From: Gonatopus flavifemur
Lineage: Eukaryota; Arthropoda; Insecta; Hymenoptera; Dryinidae
Direction: 5' to 3'
Length of the DNA stretch: 64,000 nucleotides
Assembly (NCBI GenBank): GCA_018340375.1
Contig: JAFFJZ010000001.1
Span: 34,650,001-34,714,000, forward strand
Shown here one piece after another: positions 24,547 through 35,735 of the stretch; position 1 is the first letter of the stretch, and every line of letters begins with the position of its first letter. Under the pieces are notes generated by a model. That model ran no database searches, was not told the origin of the DNA, and saw nothing but the letters and a program-made list of their open reading frames with translations. Both the position numbers and the translations under genes were made by a program.

Positions 24547-24601
24547 CTAACCCTTCATCGCGTTAATGAGCTTGACATCAACGTATATCGGTTCTTCACT
24601 G
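24547..24601 (-). CDS. Very short candidate terminal exon, minus strand
   Basis: After an AG acceptor at 24602 the minus strand reads one leading base, then codons for SEEPIYVDVKLINAMKG and a TAG. The peptide looks more protein-like than its surroundings, but it is only 55 bp and the acceptor has a weak pyrimidine tract. It lies 330 bp beyond the mannosidase stop, so it could be part of an alternative 3' end, another gene, or chance. Confidence 0.2.
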
Positions 24602-24931
24602 CTGCATCCTTAAAGTAGGTTACACCAATGGAGAATGAAATATTAAGTAATAACCGTAGAAAAATTTGTGACATCCTCTTTTGTTTCTCTTGAAAAAATA
24701 AATGTGCGTTTTGCATCTTGTTTGAATATCGAAAAATGAAATTCAGAAATTCCCAAGGGCCTGTACAACATATTCATCAGGGTTCTTTGTAATCGCACTC
24801 ATGATTCATGCTAAATAAGATAAAATAGTACTATTCAGAAATAACGGACTGGCCTGAGTGATATATGATCTACATAAAAATTGGAGACTGTGAATTTGGA
24901 ATATGGATAGAATACGATACATCACCTATAA

Positions 24932-27900
24932 TCATGAGTCATATATGGGCAATGGATGACCTTCCGAATTGAATACCCATTTGTCTAAATCTATCAATTT
25001 TCTAGTATCGTCGAATAACAAATATAAATATTTCAAAGTTTCAGCGAACCAAAAACTTTCCGTCAGATCTTGATGACGAAGATTGTTAACATTTCGTACA
25101 TTACCAATGCTCGTGTATCCATTCTCGACTTTGGTAAAATTTTCAAAAGCCTGGTAGCATAATAATGTATTTTAATACATGCCAGAGTTAGAGATTGTAT
25201 GTTTCGAATTAGAATACTTACTTGGAAGATTTTCCATCCCCAATCTTGATAAGTCTTATTCCCAGTGAAATACCACATGTAATAAAGGCTCTCTATAAAT
25301 TCTGGTCGTAAAAGATTATGAGCATCGTTTGATTTCACGTACATATCCAATTGATTTTCATCATCGGATTTCTGTAACGGTAAGAATAATATTTACCAGG
25401 TAATTATGATTATGCAATGATATATCGACATGAATCATTGGTTACCAGTATATTGAAATGCGTTATCTCAGGAGCGAGGAACGTTGGTTGAATCGCGTAA
25501 GTTTGATAACAGGTTTGTACAAGTTCTTTGGCAAGGGCCATGTGCTCCGTTGGTAGGCCATTATGAACTCCTACAGCTAATGTTCCTCCTAAGTAACAGG
25601 TGAGATGATCCTGAAAAAAAAAACAATTTTTGTTATAAATGCATTTTAAATATCTTCATCTCATGATTATCTCATGTTGTTACCATTTTTGGTCGGATGT
25701 CTTTGTTCATTCCAAACAATTCTGCGATGAAAAGATATTTGTTAACGGCTGTTCGTTTCACAAGATGTTTCTGAGTTCCTGATATTCCAAGCAAATAGTC
25801 ATCCTTCAAACTAGAAAGATTCAATTTAATTTTATGAATAAAAGTATTCATATACAGAAGGAGAGGACGATATTTTAAAAATATCTTTGAAGTCATAATA
25901 TTCTTGCAAATTGTAGGTGCGTATGAGGTAATCTCAAATACGTGCAATATTTCGATTCATATTCAATTAACCAACTGCTTTCAAAAGTTCAACCCTTTAA
26001 TTTTCAACGTTATTATTCGCTGCGTTCACATTTTTCAATGTATTTTCTTCCTTCCAAAGGGATGAAGAAAAACTAATACACATTTTTGTCACTTTCAATC
26101 ATTCATGAAATAAAAAAATGATTACTTACTCCAAATATATCTTTCACAAAATTAAATTACTCACTAATCGATCTTCTTTCCAGTTTGTAACCATTGTTTC
26201 AATAAATATTCATAGTAGCTGTCACCTCTTGCACCCAGGGTGATTGTCGCATATTCTCGAAACATTCCAGTGTTGGGGTTAATGAAAATAGGAACTAATC
26301 CATCTAATTTTTCCAAACGATGAACATGTTCAGAAACTTGTGCTGCAGCTGCCTGTGAACAATTTTATAAGAAATATCTATTGAAATCAATTATAATATT
26401 ACTCTGAAAGTTTTGTAATTACCTCAAAACGAGGTTGCCCGGTACATCGACTCAAATCTCTGAATTCCAATTGAATCGACGTTACTTCGCTAGTACTGCT
26501 ATCTGGGCTCCATTTTGGGCTATGAGCAGTTTTAGTTACCAGATTTACATCGGAATATGGTACACCAGAGGGAGTAGAAAAAGCTGGCATCATACGATCT
26601 CCTAAATCCAACTGAATAACAAAAAGAATAGAAAATTAATAATCTACAAGAAAACAGGAAGATTTCGAGAGGGCGATAATGTTCATAGAGGTGTTCCTCG
26701 TTAATTATTTGAAAGTAGAACAAATAAGAAGTTTTTAGGGGAGTTATTAAAGAAATATTGGCGTCGGAAAATGGAATTATTGGTTAGAAAGAGACACGTT
26801 TATGAGATAGAAAAAAAAGGTTCGATACCGACGCTGATTTTTCCTTAAATTTCAAACCTTCACAATTGTTTCGGAATGAATCAAATGAAAATGATCAGCA
26901 CGTGTACTTCCATGACTGATAAGAAAAAAATATATATGCTCATCTTTTTTTATGTTAGCCGATTCCAAGCAGACATGAGTTTTACAGAGCTTTACTTCAA
27001 ATTTATATACTCTTGGACTCTAAAGTTCTTGTGATCGAAAATTTCAAATAAACAGCTATCAATAATTATCGAAAAAAAATCATTTCAATTGTATATTAAA
27101 ACTTACAGCTTTATTCAAAAATATTTCATGTCCGGAAAGATGATAAGCAGCTAACAACCCTCCAAGTACTCGGATAGTAACTTCAAATAGATTAACATCT
27201 TTATTTTGAGTGAGATTCAAATGCTTTTCAATCCATAATTTAGCTTCATCGAATTCTGAAAACCAATAGATTACAAAAATCACATGTGTTGTGTGAATGT
27301 ATATGAATATTTCGCCATTATTTCAGAGTTTGAAAGAAACAGTTGTGAGGATTCACATACCTCTATTAAGACCCATTATATACATAGTATCTACAGCATC
27401 TACGATAGTCAGTCCTAAGCCAAACCAATCATGATGTCGTTTTGAAATAGGCTTTATGTTATCGTGACCCCAAGCGTATTGTCGATACCCATTCCAAGAA
27501 TGCATAAATGCCGCTACCACAGCTCTTTGCCTATCATTCTGAGGACCTAGATTTGTGAACAATGTAATAGTGTTAGTATAATAAATTTAATTTATGTAAA
27601 TTATCTTAACAATATTCTACCATCAAATCTAAAAGCATTTGGCTTAGGTTGAGGTGGTTCTCCAATTTGATTATCATCGATCTGCTTGATTTCAGGTTGA
27701 AATGCTTCTTGTTGAGGTTCTTCGATTACCTCACCTCCATCGCCACCTGCTCCACCTCCTTGATCTATCTGATGAGAAATGAGAGTCTTTTAGTCAAATA
27801 CGATCAGACAATCTTCATCAACAATTATTTATATTATTACATCAACTAAATGGAAATGGAATGTATTTCCAAATTTTAGATAGTCAAAGTCGAAAACAAG

Positions 27901-28950
27901 CTTCAGTAGTTTATTAAATCATAGAAATAATTGAATAAATTAATTCCATGAATAAAGCGATCCAAAGTCTTGAAATTCAGCCCAAACTCTATCGTGTATG
28001 ATTTCCATACCAATAGGGACATCTTTTGATACTGATTTTGATTAACATTAATATAATAGCTTTGACTTTAAACAATGAAATTGTCATATTGTTTGTATCG
28101 CTAACTGTCCTGGCAAAATTTCAACACGTATACCAATTCAGAAGACTAGAGACCAGTGACAATATTTCAGACTGCTCTGAAAGTTTTTGGCGATGGCAAT
28201 GTGAACGGCATAAGAACAATTCAGTAAGACAATTGTTTTTAATATTCAAATGAATGTTTTGCTAAAATTGATATTGAGGATCAACTTTGCTTACCTTATC
28301 ATCTTTTGACGTTTCTTGTATTACTACCACATTATCATATTCACTATCACTACTCAGAGGGGTATTCCTATCTTCACCAGATAAGAGATACAATATTACT
28401 AGAGTGGTAGTCAAAATTGCAAAATAAAGAATGTTGCGTTGAAACCTGGACAACTGATTCCATTGCTAGAAAGAAAAATAAAATTTAAACCTCATGAATC
28501 AAGGGTATATATGTTTCAAATTCACTCGTCATTCTTTTATTAGGGTACCCTGTTCCAAATATGTAAATATCGAACTTTATAAACTTGGTGTTATTTGTTT
28601 CAATGGGATTTGATGAGAGAACCTGTATGTGCCAGATCAAATTCCATCGAATAGACTTGTGAAATCTTATGAAATTTCATACTGTTTTAAATATATACAT
28701 TGAACTTTATAAAATTAAAACCCATAAAACCGGTCTATGTAATTTTTATAGAAATTTTATAACAGGGTATTCAGGTGAAAATGAATTTAATCTCAATATA
28801 ATATTTTATTATGAAAACGGAAATGCAAAGATTGAAAAAGAAACATCTCACCCTCCAAATGCTACGTGAAGTTCCTCGTGTGAAAGAGGCATTGTCATGA
28901 ATATTCAAACTAATATAATCTGCTCTGTCCAAATCTCTAGGCGTAAACAT
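24932..28950 (-). CDS. MAN1B1: ER-type mannosyl-oligosaccharide alpha-1,2-mannosidase (GH47), 11 coding exons
   Basis: A GH47 enzyme of this type trims alpha-1,2-mannose from Asn-linked Man9GlcNAc2 in the ER/early Golgi, for glycan maturation and for timing degradation of misfolded glycoproteins. Exons (coordinates descending): 28950-28852, 28465-28295, 27768-27621, 27546-27361, 27255-27107, 26611-26423, 26352-26165, 25810-25684, 25610-25446, 25371-25222, 25150-24932. All junctions are GT-AG and all phases match, giving 1791 bp and 596 residues. Residues 1-43 are cytoplasmic, about 44-61 form a membrane anchor (type II topology), 62-139 are an acidic/Gly-Pro linker, and about 141-596 are the (alpha/alpha)7 catalytic domain. 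Visible landmarks are [25 protein letters not shown] (Glu226, acid position), RGDSYYEYL (Asp358), the cysteine pair C424/C453, LLRPEFIES (Glu498/Glu501, base region) and the C-terminal [11 protein letters not shown]. The usual Ca2+-binding Thr is Ser586 here. The ATG at 28950 is the first in frame, but the frame stays open to a stop near 29034, so a further 5' exon is possible. Confidence 0.93.
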
Positions 28951-29036
28951 ATTTTCCAATGATAGGTTAAGTTCTTCTGGCAACCACGGATGTTCGGTAT
29001 TTATGCCAGAAGACTTGATTGAAATAGATCTTTAAA
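28852..29036 (-). other. 5' region of the mannosidase gene: open frame upstream of the first ATG
   Basis: Reading the minus strand in the mannosidase frame, about 27 sense codons precede the ATG at 28950, back to a TAA near 29032-29034. They include a plausible peptide ending WLPEELNLSLEN. A weak AG acceptor lies immediately 5' of the open stretch, with no clear pyrimidine tract. Either translation starts at 28950 with a 43-residue cytoplasmic tail, or an upstream exon supplies the start. No TATA-like or initiator element can be called with confidence. Confidence 0.4.
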
Positions 29037-29336
29037 ACGTTGCCGGCATTGAGTATGATTATCCACATTTATATAATAATAATAATGACAATAAATTACA
29101 AATCTGTAAAAAATAATTGATACCAAAAGTTCACGTCATTTTTCGAAAGAAACCGTGTTGTTTGTAAAGGAAATCTTGTCAGTTCGATTTCATATAAAGA
29201 TGAGTTGGAAAGATTACTAATTCAGTGCTGTAACCACTGGTGTACAAAATAACTGGATACGCCATGGGGTCACAGTTTTTATACAGTTACCTCACTGTAT
29301 CCTTTGAGAGGAGGATACCCTGAATACAGTGTTCGG

Positions 29337-29457
29337 AACTCCTAGGATCGTACACGATTCTGATTGATCGCTTCTCATAGAATGTTGGAGGTGATTGGTT
29401 GCTCTATAAGAATTAACCAATAAACATCGTGTACGATCCTAGGAGTTCCGAACACTG
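29337..29457. mobile_element. hAT-like MITE, 121 bp, long near-perfect arms
   Basis: The arms CAGTGTTCGGAACTCCTAGG and CCTAGGAGTTCCGAACACTG are perfect inverted repeats and extend through GATCGTACACGAT. The flanking 8-mers CCTGAATA and CCTGGATA differ at one position. Confidence 0.85.
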
Positions 29458-29635
29458 CCTGGATACCATGCATTTTCGGGCCATTATTCCTATACTATAG
29501 ATAGGGTTGCCAGAAAAAACCGCCCAAACTTTGATCATTGGTGAATTCTTTTGAAATCCAAAATACAATTGGTTGGTTGCACAAGAAGCAGTCAATTATC
29601 AGAGTTGGGTGGGTTTTTTGGCAAGTCTAACTTGC

Positions 29636-30395
29636 CAAGTTTGAAAAAAAATTTTCCGACGCTTAGTTCTCGAGATATGAGCATTTTTAGATTTTTTTTC
29701 AAACCCAAATCATCCAACAGCATTATGTGCTACGTACTGGAGCTTGATACCATTCGCCAAGTTGGAAAACGGCGGATCAGCCCTATCCGACTCTCTGACC
29801 AAACTATAGCAAACGAGGTATTTTTACTGTCGCCAAAAACATTAGACCAGTAGATAGCGTTGGCTGTACTGGTGGGCTGTTCCTCCTAATTTGATTGGAT
29901 GATTGAGCGATAGGTATATTTTATGCAGCCCACCAGAACACTTAGCGCTGCGCTGCGGATTAATTCAAATGGCGACAGTTAGAAACCTCAGAAGTGGGGG
30001 AGTCGGATAGGGCTGCGGCGGATCTCTGGAAAAAAATTGAACTATCCCATCATTTTTTGTTCCAGAGCTACAGCGATTTGAAGTTGCTGAGTTCTGATTG
30101 GCTGAGAGCTCAAAAATTTCAAATCGCTGTAGCTCAGGAACAAAGAATGATAGGATAGTTCAATCTTTTCTCCAGAGATCTGCCGTTTTCCAACTTAGCG
30201 GATGGCGTCAAGCTCCAGTACGTAGCACATAATGCTGTTGAGTGATTTGGATTTGCAAAAAAATCTAAAAATGCTTATATCTCGAGAACTAAGTGTCGGA
30301 AAAATTTTTTTCAAACGGGAAATTATTGCATTTTGGCTGCAGAATGACGCCTGTGTAGTTTTTTCAGTGAGTTCTGAAACACCCCGTATAGACGT
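29636..30395. repeat. Foldback repeat, copy 1, carrying a nested hAT-like MITE
   Basis: The left arm (TTAGTTCTCGAGATATGAGC, ATTATGTGCTACGTACTGGAG) pairs with the right arm (CTCCAGTACGTAGCACATAAT, TATATCTCGAGAACTAAG). The right edge reads TTCTGAAACACCCCGTATA. A homologous copy is at 34510-34960. Confidence 0.75.
29778..30015. mobile_element. hAT-like MITE, 238 bp, perfect 8-bp target duplication
   Basis: The ends CAGCCCTATCCGACTC and GAGTCGGATAGGGCTG are inverted repeats. CGGCGGAT flanks both sides exactly. The homologous repeat at 34.5-35.0 kb has the uninterrupted sequence AACGGCGGATCTCTGG. Confidence 0.9.
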
Positions 30396-30475
30396 TTTTC
30401 AATCAATAATAGAGCGTTATTTCGATTTTATTGCTTTATTTTCGAATAATTTGTCATAAACGATTTGGCTCGAGT

Positions 30476-31285
30476 TGCATCGTTAGCGATCGCTGAGTAC
30501 CCCTTTCAAGGAGATCAGCGTACCATCCGAGTGAAGAATTTGTCTGCAAGATTTCTCCGAACTGACCTTACGAAACAGTTTGAAATTTTCAGGGTATAAT
30601 CTTTGATACTTCAAGAATTGCGGCACATAGCCCGAATTCCAAAATTCGAAAAAAATTCCCTTTCACCAACGGAGAACAAAAACTTCTTGAGGATCCAACG
30701 TTCACCATCCGAGCACGTTGGTTAGAAAAAGACAAACCTATACGATAGACAGAGAGAGATCCGAAACAAACGCCTGGTATCTTCTTAACAGGAAATCAGC
30801 GTACCATCTGAATAAAGATTTTGTCTGAAATATTTTTCCGAACTGAACCATTGAAACTATTTGAAATTTTCAGGGAATATTCTTGGATACCTTATAAACT
30901 GCTGTACAGAGCCCACATTTCAAATTTCGGAATAAAATTTGTTTTACTGACTGAGAAAAAAAATTGTTTTCGAAATTTGAAGATTGGGCACTGTACAGCA
31001 ATGTTTAAAGTACCAAAGAATATTCCCTGGAAATTTCAGATAGTTTCATTGGTTCAGTTCGGGGAAATCTTGAGGACAAAATCTTAAGTCCAAATGTTTC
31101 TTCGAAATTCAAAATTTGGGCGATATACAGCAATAGATGAAGGATTGAAGATTGATTCCTGAAAATTTCATACTTCTTCATGAATTCAGTTCGGAGTATT
31201 CTCGCCGAGAAAATGTTTACTCAGTCGGTACGCTTGTATGGCGGGTTGCATTGGCAGGGATCGCTGGTATCCCCTTAAGAGAAAT
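30476..31285. repeat. Composite duplicated/inverted block of about 0.8 kb
   Basis: GTTGCATCGTTAGCGATCGC at the left edge recurs in the same orientation as GTTGCATTGGCAGGGATCGC at 31246. Between them a unit with CAGCGTACCATC, CCGAACTGA, TTTGAAATTTTCAGGG and CTGTACAG appears twice forward and twice inverted. Confidence 0.6.
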
Positions 31286-31310
31286 CGGATGATAATTCTG
31301 ATAATAACAG

Positions 31311-31610
31311 GATGATAACCTGGATCAATCCCGGGTGGAACTTTCCGGGGTTACATTTGAAAGTATCCAAACGCAAATACGGTGCTTGTGGTGATTTTTT
31401 ATCTAAGTTTCGAAACTAGATATTGTTTGGAATCCTAAATGAAACTCGAACAAGGAAACGAATTAATGCTATCCGAATTTCATGCTGGATTCCGAAAAAT
31501 ATCCAGTAGTGAAATCCTAATAGGATGTGGATAAAGAATCACCACGAAATCTGGATTTGCGTCCGGATAAAATTTAATCCGGGTTCGATCCAAAAATTCA
31601 TGTCCAGAAG
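31311..31610. repeat. Foldback repeat with CCCGGGT arms
   Basis: CTGGATCAATCCCGGGTGG and GTGGTGATTTTTTATC on the left pair with GATAAAGAATCACCAC and TTAATCCGGGTTCGATCC on the right. Confidence 0.6.
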
Positions 31611-31784
31611 GGAGATATTCTGAATGTTTATTGTTCTGAACATTTTTTATTCAATAATATTGCTTATTTCGTATAGATTCCGAAAGATGAACCATCCTGC
31701 AGTTTTTGGAACAATGAACATCCGGGATATCTCTCTTTGGGGCATGAATTTTTTAATCAGCTATTTTTCGGGATATTTATACCC

Positions 31785-32025
31785 TAGCAGAAATTATTCT
31801 AGGCATTCTCTAGTCATCTCGAGGCCCTCGCAAGTTTTTCTTAAGGCGAAACTAGTCTAGTTGCACTTGCAAGTTAACAGTGAGTTCCTCACAAGTTTGA
31901 CTGGTAGATACTTCAGCAAAAATCACTCCAGTCATTCTCTAGGCCTCACAAAGACCTTACTAGTCCCTTGTGAGGGACTTGCAAGGCCATGTAACAATCT
32001 AGAGAATAACTGGAGTGATGGTATT
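31785..32025. repeat. CTTGCAAGG/GGCCT-core repeats, two units
   Basis: The left edge is ACCCTAGCAGAAATTATTCT. The second unit has arms AATCACTCCAGTCATTCTCT and TAGAGAATAACTGGAGTGAT around CTCACAAAGACC, TCCCTTGTGAGGGACTTGCA and AGGCC. Confidence 0.6.
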
Positions 32026-32444
32026 AAGGTTATGTTTACCGCAAAATGAAAAAATCTCTCACATGTTGCTTAAATCTTTGTAATGCTTCTGAATATAACA
32101 ATCATATTTTGAATTTTCGACAACAATGCAAACACTGCTTATAAATCAATATGCATATTGAGTTCAATGCATATACGTGAACACAAGATACCGCTATCAA
32201 CGTTTTGACTAGTATAGTTCAAGTATAATCTTTTATTGCACCCGTTAAAAGGAGAGCGAAATTTTCGCCAGATCTTGCGTAGAATTTGCGAGGTTAAAAA
32301 GATTTTAGAGGTTCATGTGATTCAGTGATACAAATGTATGGAAACGGACTGGCTCGGAAGAGAGTGAGAAAGTACCGAAGAGAACGTAAACTTCACTGCA
32401 AGTGTTATGATTTGTTTGTTATTTGAACAGTAAAATTTTGTGAA

Positions 32445-32520
32445 AATCATATATGAGCCATATAACATGCACATATGACCCATACATGCCCCATATATGA
32501 GCCATATGTGAACCACACTG
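32445..32520. repeat. Short iterated CATATGAGCCATA repeat
   Basis: ATCATATATGAGCCATATAA, ACATATGACCCATACATG and CCATATATGAGCCATATG follow each other directly. Confidence 0.5.
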
Positions 32521-32662
32521 GGAAAAAGGTTTATTTATAATGTAATATCCATATTCAATAATTTGAAAACATCCTGTAAAGCCTAGTGTTACTAGTTATC
32601 TCTTTGACATCTCAATATTCCCTTGTTCAAGTGTAGAATTATAAGAACCTTCCATCAATGCA

Positions 32663-33163
32663 CACGGAGAGAAATGCCATTCAAAAATTTATTAATTTTC
32701 ATATGAATCTGAAAACTTTTCTTAGGTTTCTGTGCAAACTTGGAGCGATCAAAATTCAGAAATGGATTTTCACTTAAAAATATGAAATGCTATGAATGCA
32801 AAGCAAAACATGACAGATCTGATTGTAACTTAAGTCACTTAACAGTCAAATTTTAGTATGCATTTTGTTTTGTAATTTTTTCAGCATCTTAAATGTTAGT
32901 CAGATTTGTTACTGTTTGATTCATATTTGACGTCTTTTGTACTTTCAAGTCAACATTCATTTTCTGGACCTTACTGTTTCAGGTTTATCCAGATTTGTCA
33001 AGGAAACTGAAAAAAAGTTGAAGTTGGTATTTATATAAAATTCCCAGATGGCATAAGAGTTTCAAAAGAGGTCTATATGAATACATTGTATTCATCATGA
33101 ACTCTTTTAGAACTCTTGTGCTATCTGGGATTACTACATCTTTGACTGGCATTTTTTTCCGTG
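32663..33163. mobile_element. CACGGAGAGAAATGCC-type element containing a smaller MITE
   Basis: The ends CACGGAGAGAAATGCC and GGCATTTTTTTCCGTG are inverted repeats, flanked by CA at the left and TA at the right. The 87-bp MITE at 33043 is nested inside. Confidence 0.62.
33043..33129. mobile_element. 87-bp MITE with CCCAGATGGCA / TGCTATCTGGG ends
   Basis: Near-complete hairpin: the arms CCCAGATGGCATAAGAGTTT and AACTCTTGTGCTATCTGGG pair with few mismatches. It sits inside the larger element at 32663-33163. Confidence 0.72.
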
Positions 33164-33194
33164 TAACTTTTTCAAGTTTTTCACTATTTTTTTA

Positions 33195-33355
33195 TGAGTA
33201 CCTAGTGAGTAGAACTAGCGAGTGCCTCATCATTTCAAGTGTTACATGCCTCACAAGGTACTTGTAAGTTTCACTTGCAAGGCCCTTACCGTGAAAAAAG
33301 TTGGACTTGCTAGTGCCTCGAATTTTACTTGAGAAAATTTCTACCAGGGTACCTT
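33195..33355. repeat. CTTGCAAGG-core repeat with ACCAGGGTA edge
   Basis: AGCGAGTGCCTCATC, TGCCTCACAAGGTACTTGTA, AGTTTCACTTGCAAGGCCC and TTGCTAGTGCCTCG are followed by the right edge AATTTCTACCAGGGTA. Confidence 0.55.
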
Positions 33356-33759
33356 TAACATCGTTAATCGATAACAGGGCTATTCTTTGGTACAGTTTCC
33401 AGACGGTCTAAAAACGTATGACTTTAGAAAATTAACATCATCACCACCGAAACACCTTATTTTTTCTCCAATTTTTGTTCTCCAAAAAGTTGGAGAAAGT
33501 GATGTATTTTAATCAGAATGAGCCTTGGTGAAAATCCAAAAGTGCAGGAACCGGATGTTGAAACAAATGAAGCGTGAAAATATTCCAATTCTTCCTTAAA
33601 TTACGACTGGATGATTCTTTGCTACGTTCAGATGACTCTTAGCTCACGCTTTCGTCCGGAGGTTTTTTGCACGTTCTGTTGACGTCCCAGATCCACATTG
33701 TGCTGTTGAAATATGAATGTATTTATACAGCTTACTAGTTCAGGAAGAGTTCATGAAAA

Positions 33760-34440
33760 ATCCTGAGGATTCCCCAGTTCAAAAATTCCCGGATGAATAG
33801 AATCGCGGAATAATTCGCATGCGGCCCCGATATAAAAAAGTCCATTAAATCCCATTAGTGAATCAGAACATTAGATTCAATGGAATTCCTGTGATTTCCT
33901 TTTCAAGTCAGATTCTCACCCAAAACCAGCCGGGTTCTTATTCAGAACCCGTGTTATTCTCCCAGGTCCTGTGCGAGATTCCTGACGAAAAGCTTCCGGA
34001 GTAGGTGATCTAAGTGATTGGTTCAGCTTTTCAACCAATTAAAAAGTTTGAAAAGTGATCTGGATCACTCAGATCAGCTACTTCGGAAGCCACCAGGGTT
34101 TCATGCGGGATCCCTCAGAATTTACCCAGGACCACACGGGTTTCCATTTGACAGGAGTTTGGAAAGACCGAACGTGTATTCAAGACCGTATTTACATTAA
34201 GTTAGCTGAAGCTGAAGCTTCGAGCAGTATGTCTTTTATATTACTTTTTTTTATTATTTGTTTGGAGGATGAGGGGCAGGCTCTGCGTGAATCTAAACGA
34301 TCCCAAATGAGACCCTGCAGGGTCTCGCACAGAACCTGGAAGAATAACGTGAGTTTTGATTGAGAACCCGACTGGTCCCGGGTGGAAATCCGAGTGCTCA
34401 TGTGAATTTCCCGTTCCTTCGGGAATTTACAACTTGATCA
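33760..34440. repeat. GC-richer diverged repeat, member 1
   Basis: CAGAACCCGTGTTATTCTCC, GGGTTTCATGCGGGATCCC, ACCACACGGGTTTCC and GGTGGAAATCCGAGTGCTCA belong to a family with the stretch at 37500-37810. An inner palindrome pairs AGTGATCTGGATCACT. Open frames here are accidental. Confidence 0.45.
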
Positions 34441-34509
34441 TTATCAAGTCATAAAAATGGTTTTTGAACTTCTGTACTGTATGGATATATATTTATATGT
34501 TATATATAC

Positions 34510-34960
34510 AGCGTATTCCGAAATTACCAGAGCGGATTTCAGGTGTATTCTAAAGCCAAAATGCAATAATTTCCCGTTTGAAGAACATTTTTTTGAGAGT
34601 TAGTTTTGGAAATATGAGCATTATTAGATTTTTCTCAAATCCAAAAGAAACTCAAAAGCATCGTATGCTACAAACTTCAGCTTGACACGATTGGTTGCGT
34701 TGGAAAACGGCGGATCTCTGGAAAAAAATTGAATTATGCTATCATTGTTTGTTCTCGAGCTATAGCGATTGGAAATTTTTTAGCCCCCAGCCAATCAGAG
34801 TTCAGCACTTTCAAATTAGGATGGCTCCAAAACGAACAATGATCGAATAGTTCAATTTTCCCAGAGATCCGCGGTTGTCCAACTCAGTGAACGGTGCCAA
34901 GCTCATCAATGTAGCACATCGTGCTTTTAAATAATTTGGATTGGCTTCCTAAGCCAATTG
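34510..34960. repeat. Foldback repeat, copy 2 (empty site for the hAT-like MITE)
   Basis: Shares with 29636-30395 the stretches ATGCAATAATTTCCCGTTTG, GAAAACGGCGGATCTCTGG and CCAGAGATCCGC. Diverged arms pair across a centre with CCAGCCAATCAGAGTTCAGC. No insertion at CGGCGGAT. Confidence 0.72.
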
Positions 34961-35164
34961 AAATCCAGTCCGCGAATTATTTGACATCCTGCATCCTATT
35001 ATAATTTTTGTAGGATTCTTATGGGATATTTTCTAGATATTCCCTTGAGAAAATTATCGGATTCTGACCACTCTAATTTTTCTGAAAAAAGAACAAGGCG
35101 TTTCGATCAGAATGGGGTAAATTATCCTAACCCGGACAAAACACCCACCGATGGGGTTTGTCGC

Positions 35165-35355
35165 CCCGACGTAGAATTTGGATGGAGAATCCGTGGATGA
35201 ACGATTGCTCGTCTGAGAAGCGACGTGGAGGCAATAAATAAAAGTCCGACCTTGAATTTCATGTGGACTTCACTTCGTTGCTTTCACGTCGCTTCCCTAA
35301 CGAGCAACCGTTCATCCACCGATCTACCTTCCCCACCTAAATTCTACGTCTAGGT
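35165..35355. repeat. Foldback repeat, about 190 bp
   Basis: GACGTAGAATTTGGATGG, GTGGATGAACGATTGCTCG and GAAGCGACGTGGA pair with CACGTCGCTTC, CGAGCAACCGTTCATCCAC and CCACCTAAATTCTACGTC. Confidence 0.7.
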
Positions 35356-35562
35356 GACGCAGCTGTTTCGTGTAAGAAGGGCTTCTTTTCAGGATTCACC
35401 CAATCACATATGTTCATCTCCTTTTCATATTGTTCTAACGTAAATGAATTGAAAGTATTCTTATCATGCAGTACAGCATATCTCAGTCATGTCTTACCGA
35501 ATCTAATGAGTATTACTGTCATCACCCGGAGAAAAAAGTATTGCTGGCATAACAAGCAGGTC

Positions 35563-35735
35563 TGTTACTATAGCGCCTACAAAAAAAACTAGTTGGAAGA
35601 GCAAGAAAAATGATTGACACAACTAAACTTATTTGCTGACATAAAAAAATTTGTTGACAGAACTAACGTCCTAGCTGCTGGAGTGAATATTTTTGCAAGG
35701 ACAGCAAATTTCTTTGTAGACGCTATAGTAGCAAC
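35563..35735. repeat. Foldback repeat
   Basis: TGTTACTATAGCGCCTACAA near the left pairs with TTGTAGACGCTATAGTAGCA at the right. Internal words GACAGAACTAACG and TGACACAACTA vary the same theme. Confidence 0.5.

Noticed and set aside
34018..34363. Overlapping open frames on both strands
   Set aside because: Part of a diverged, GC-richer repeat with an internal palindrome; no coding signal.
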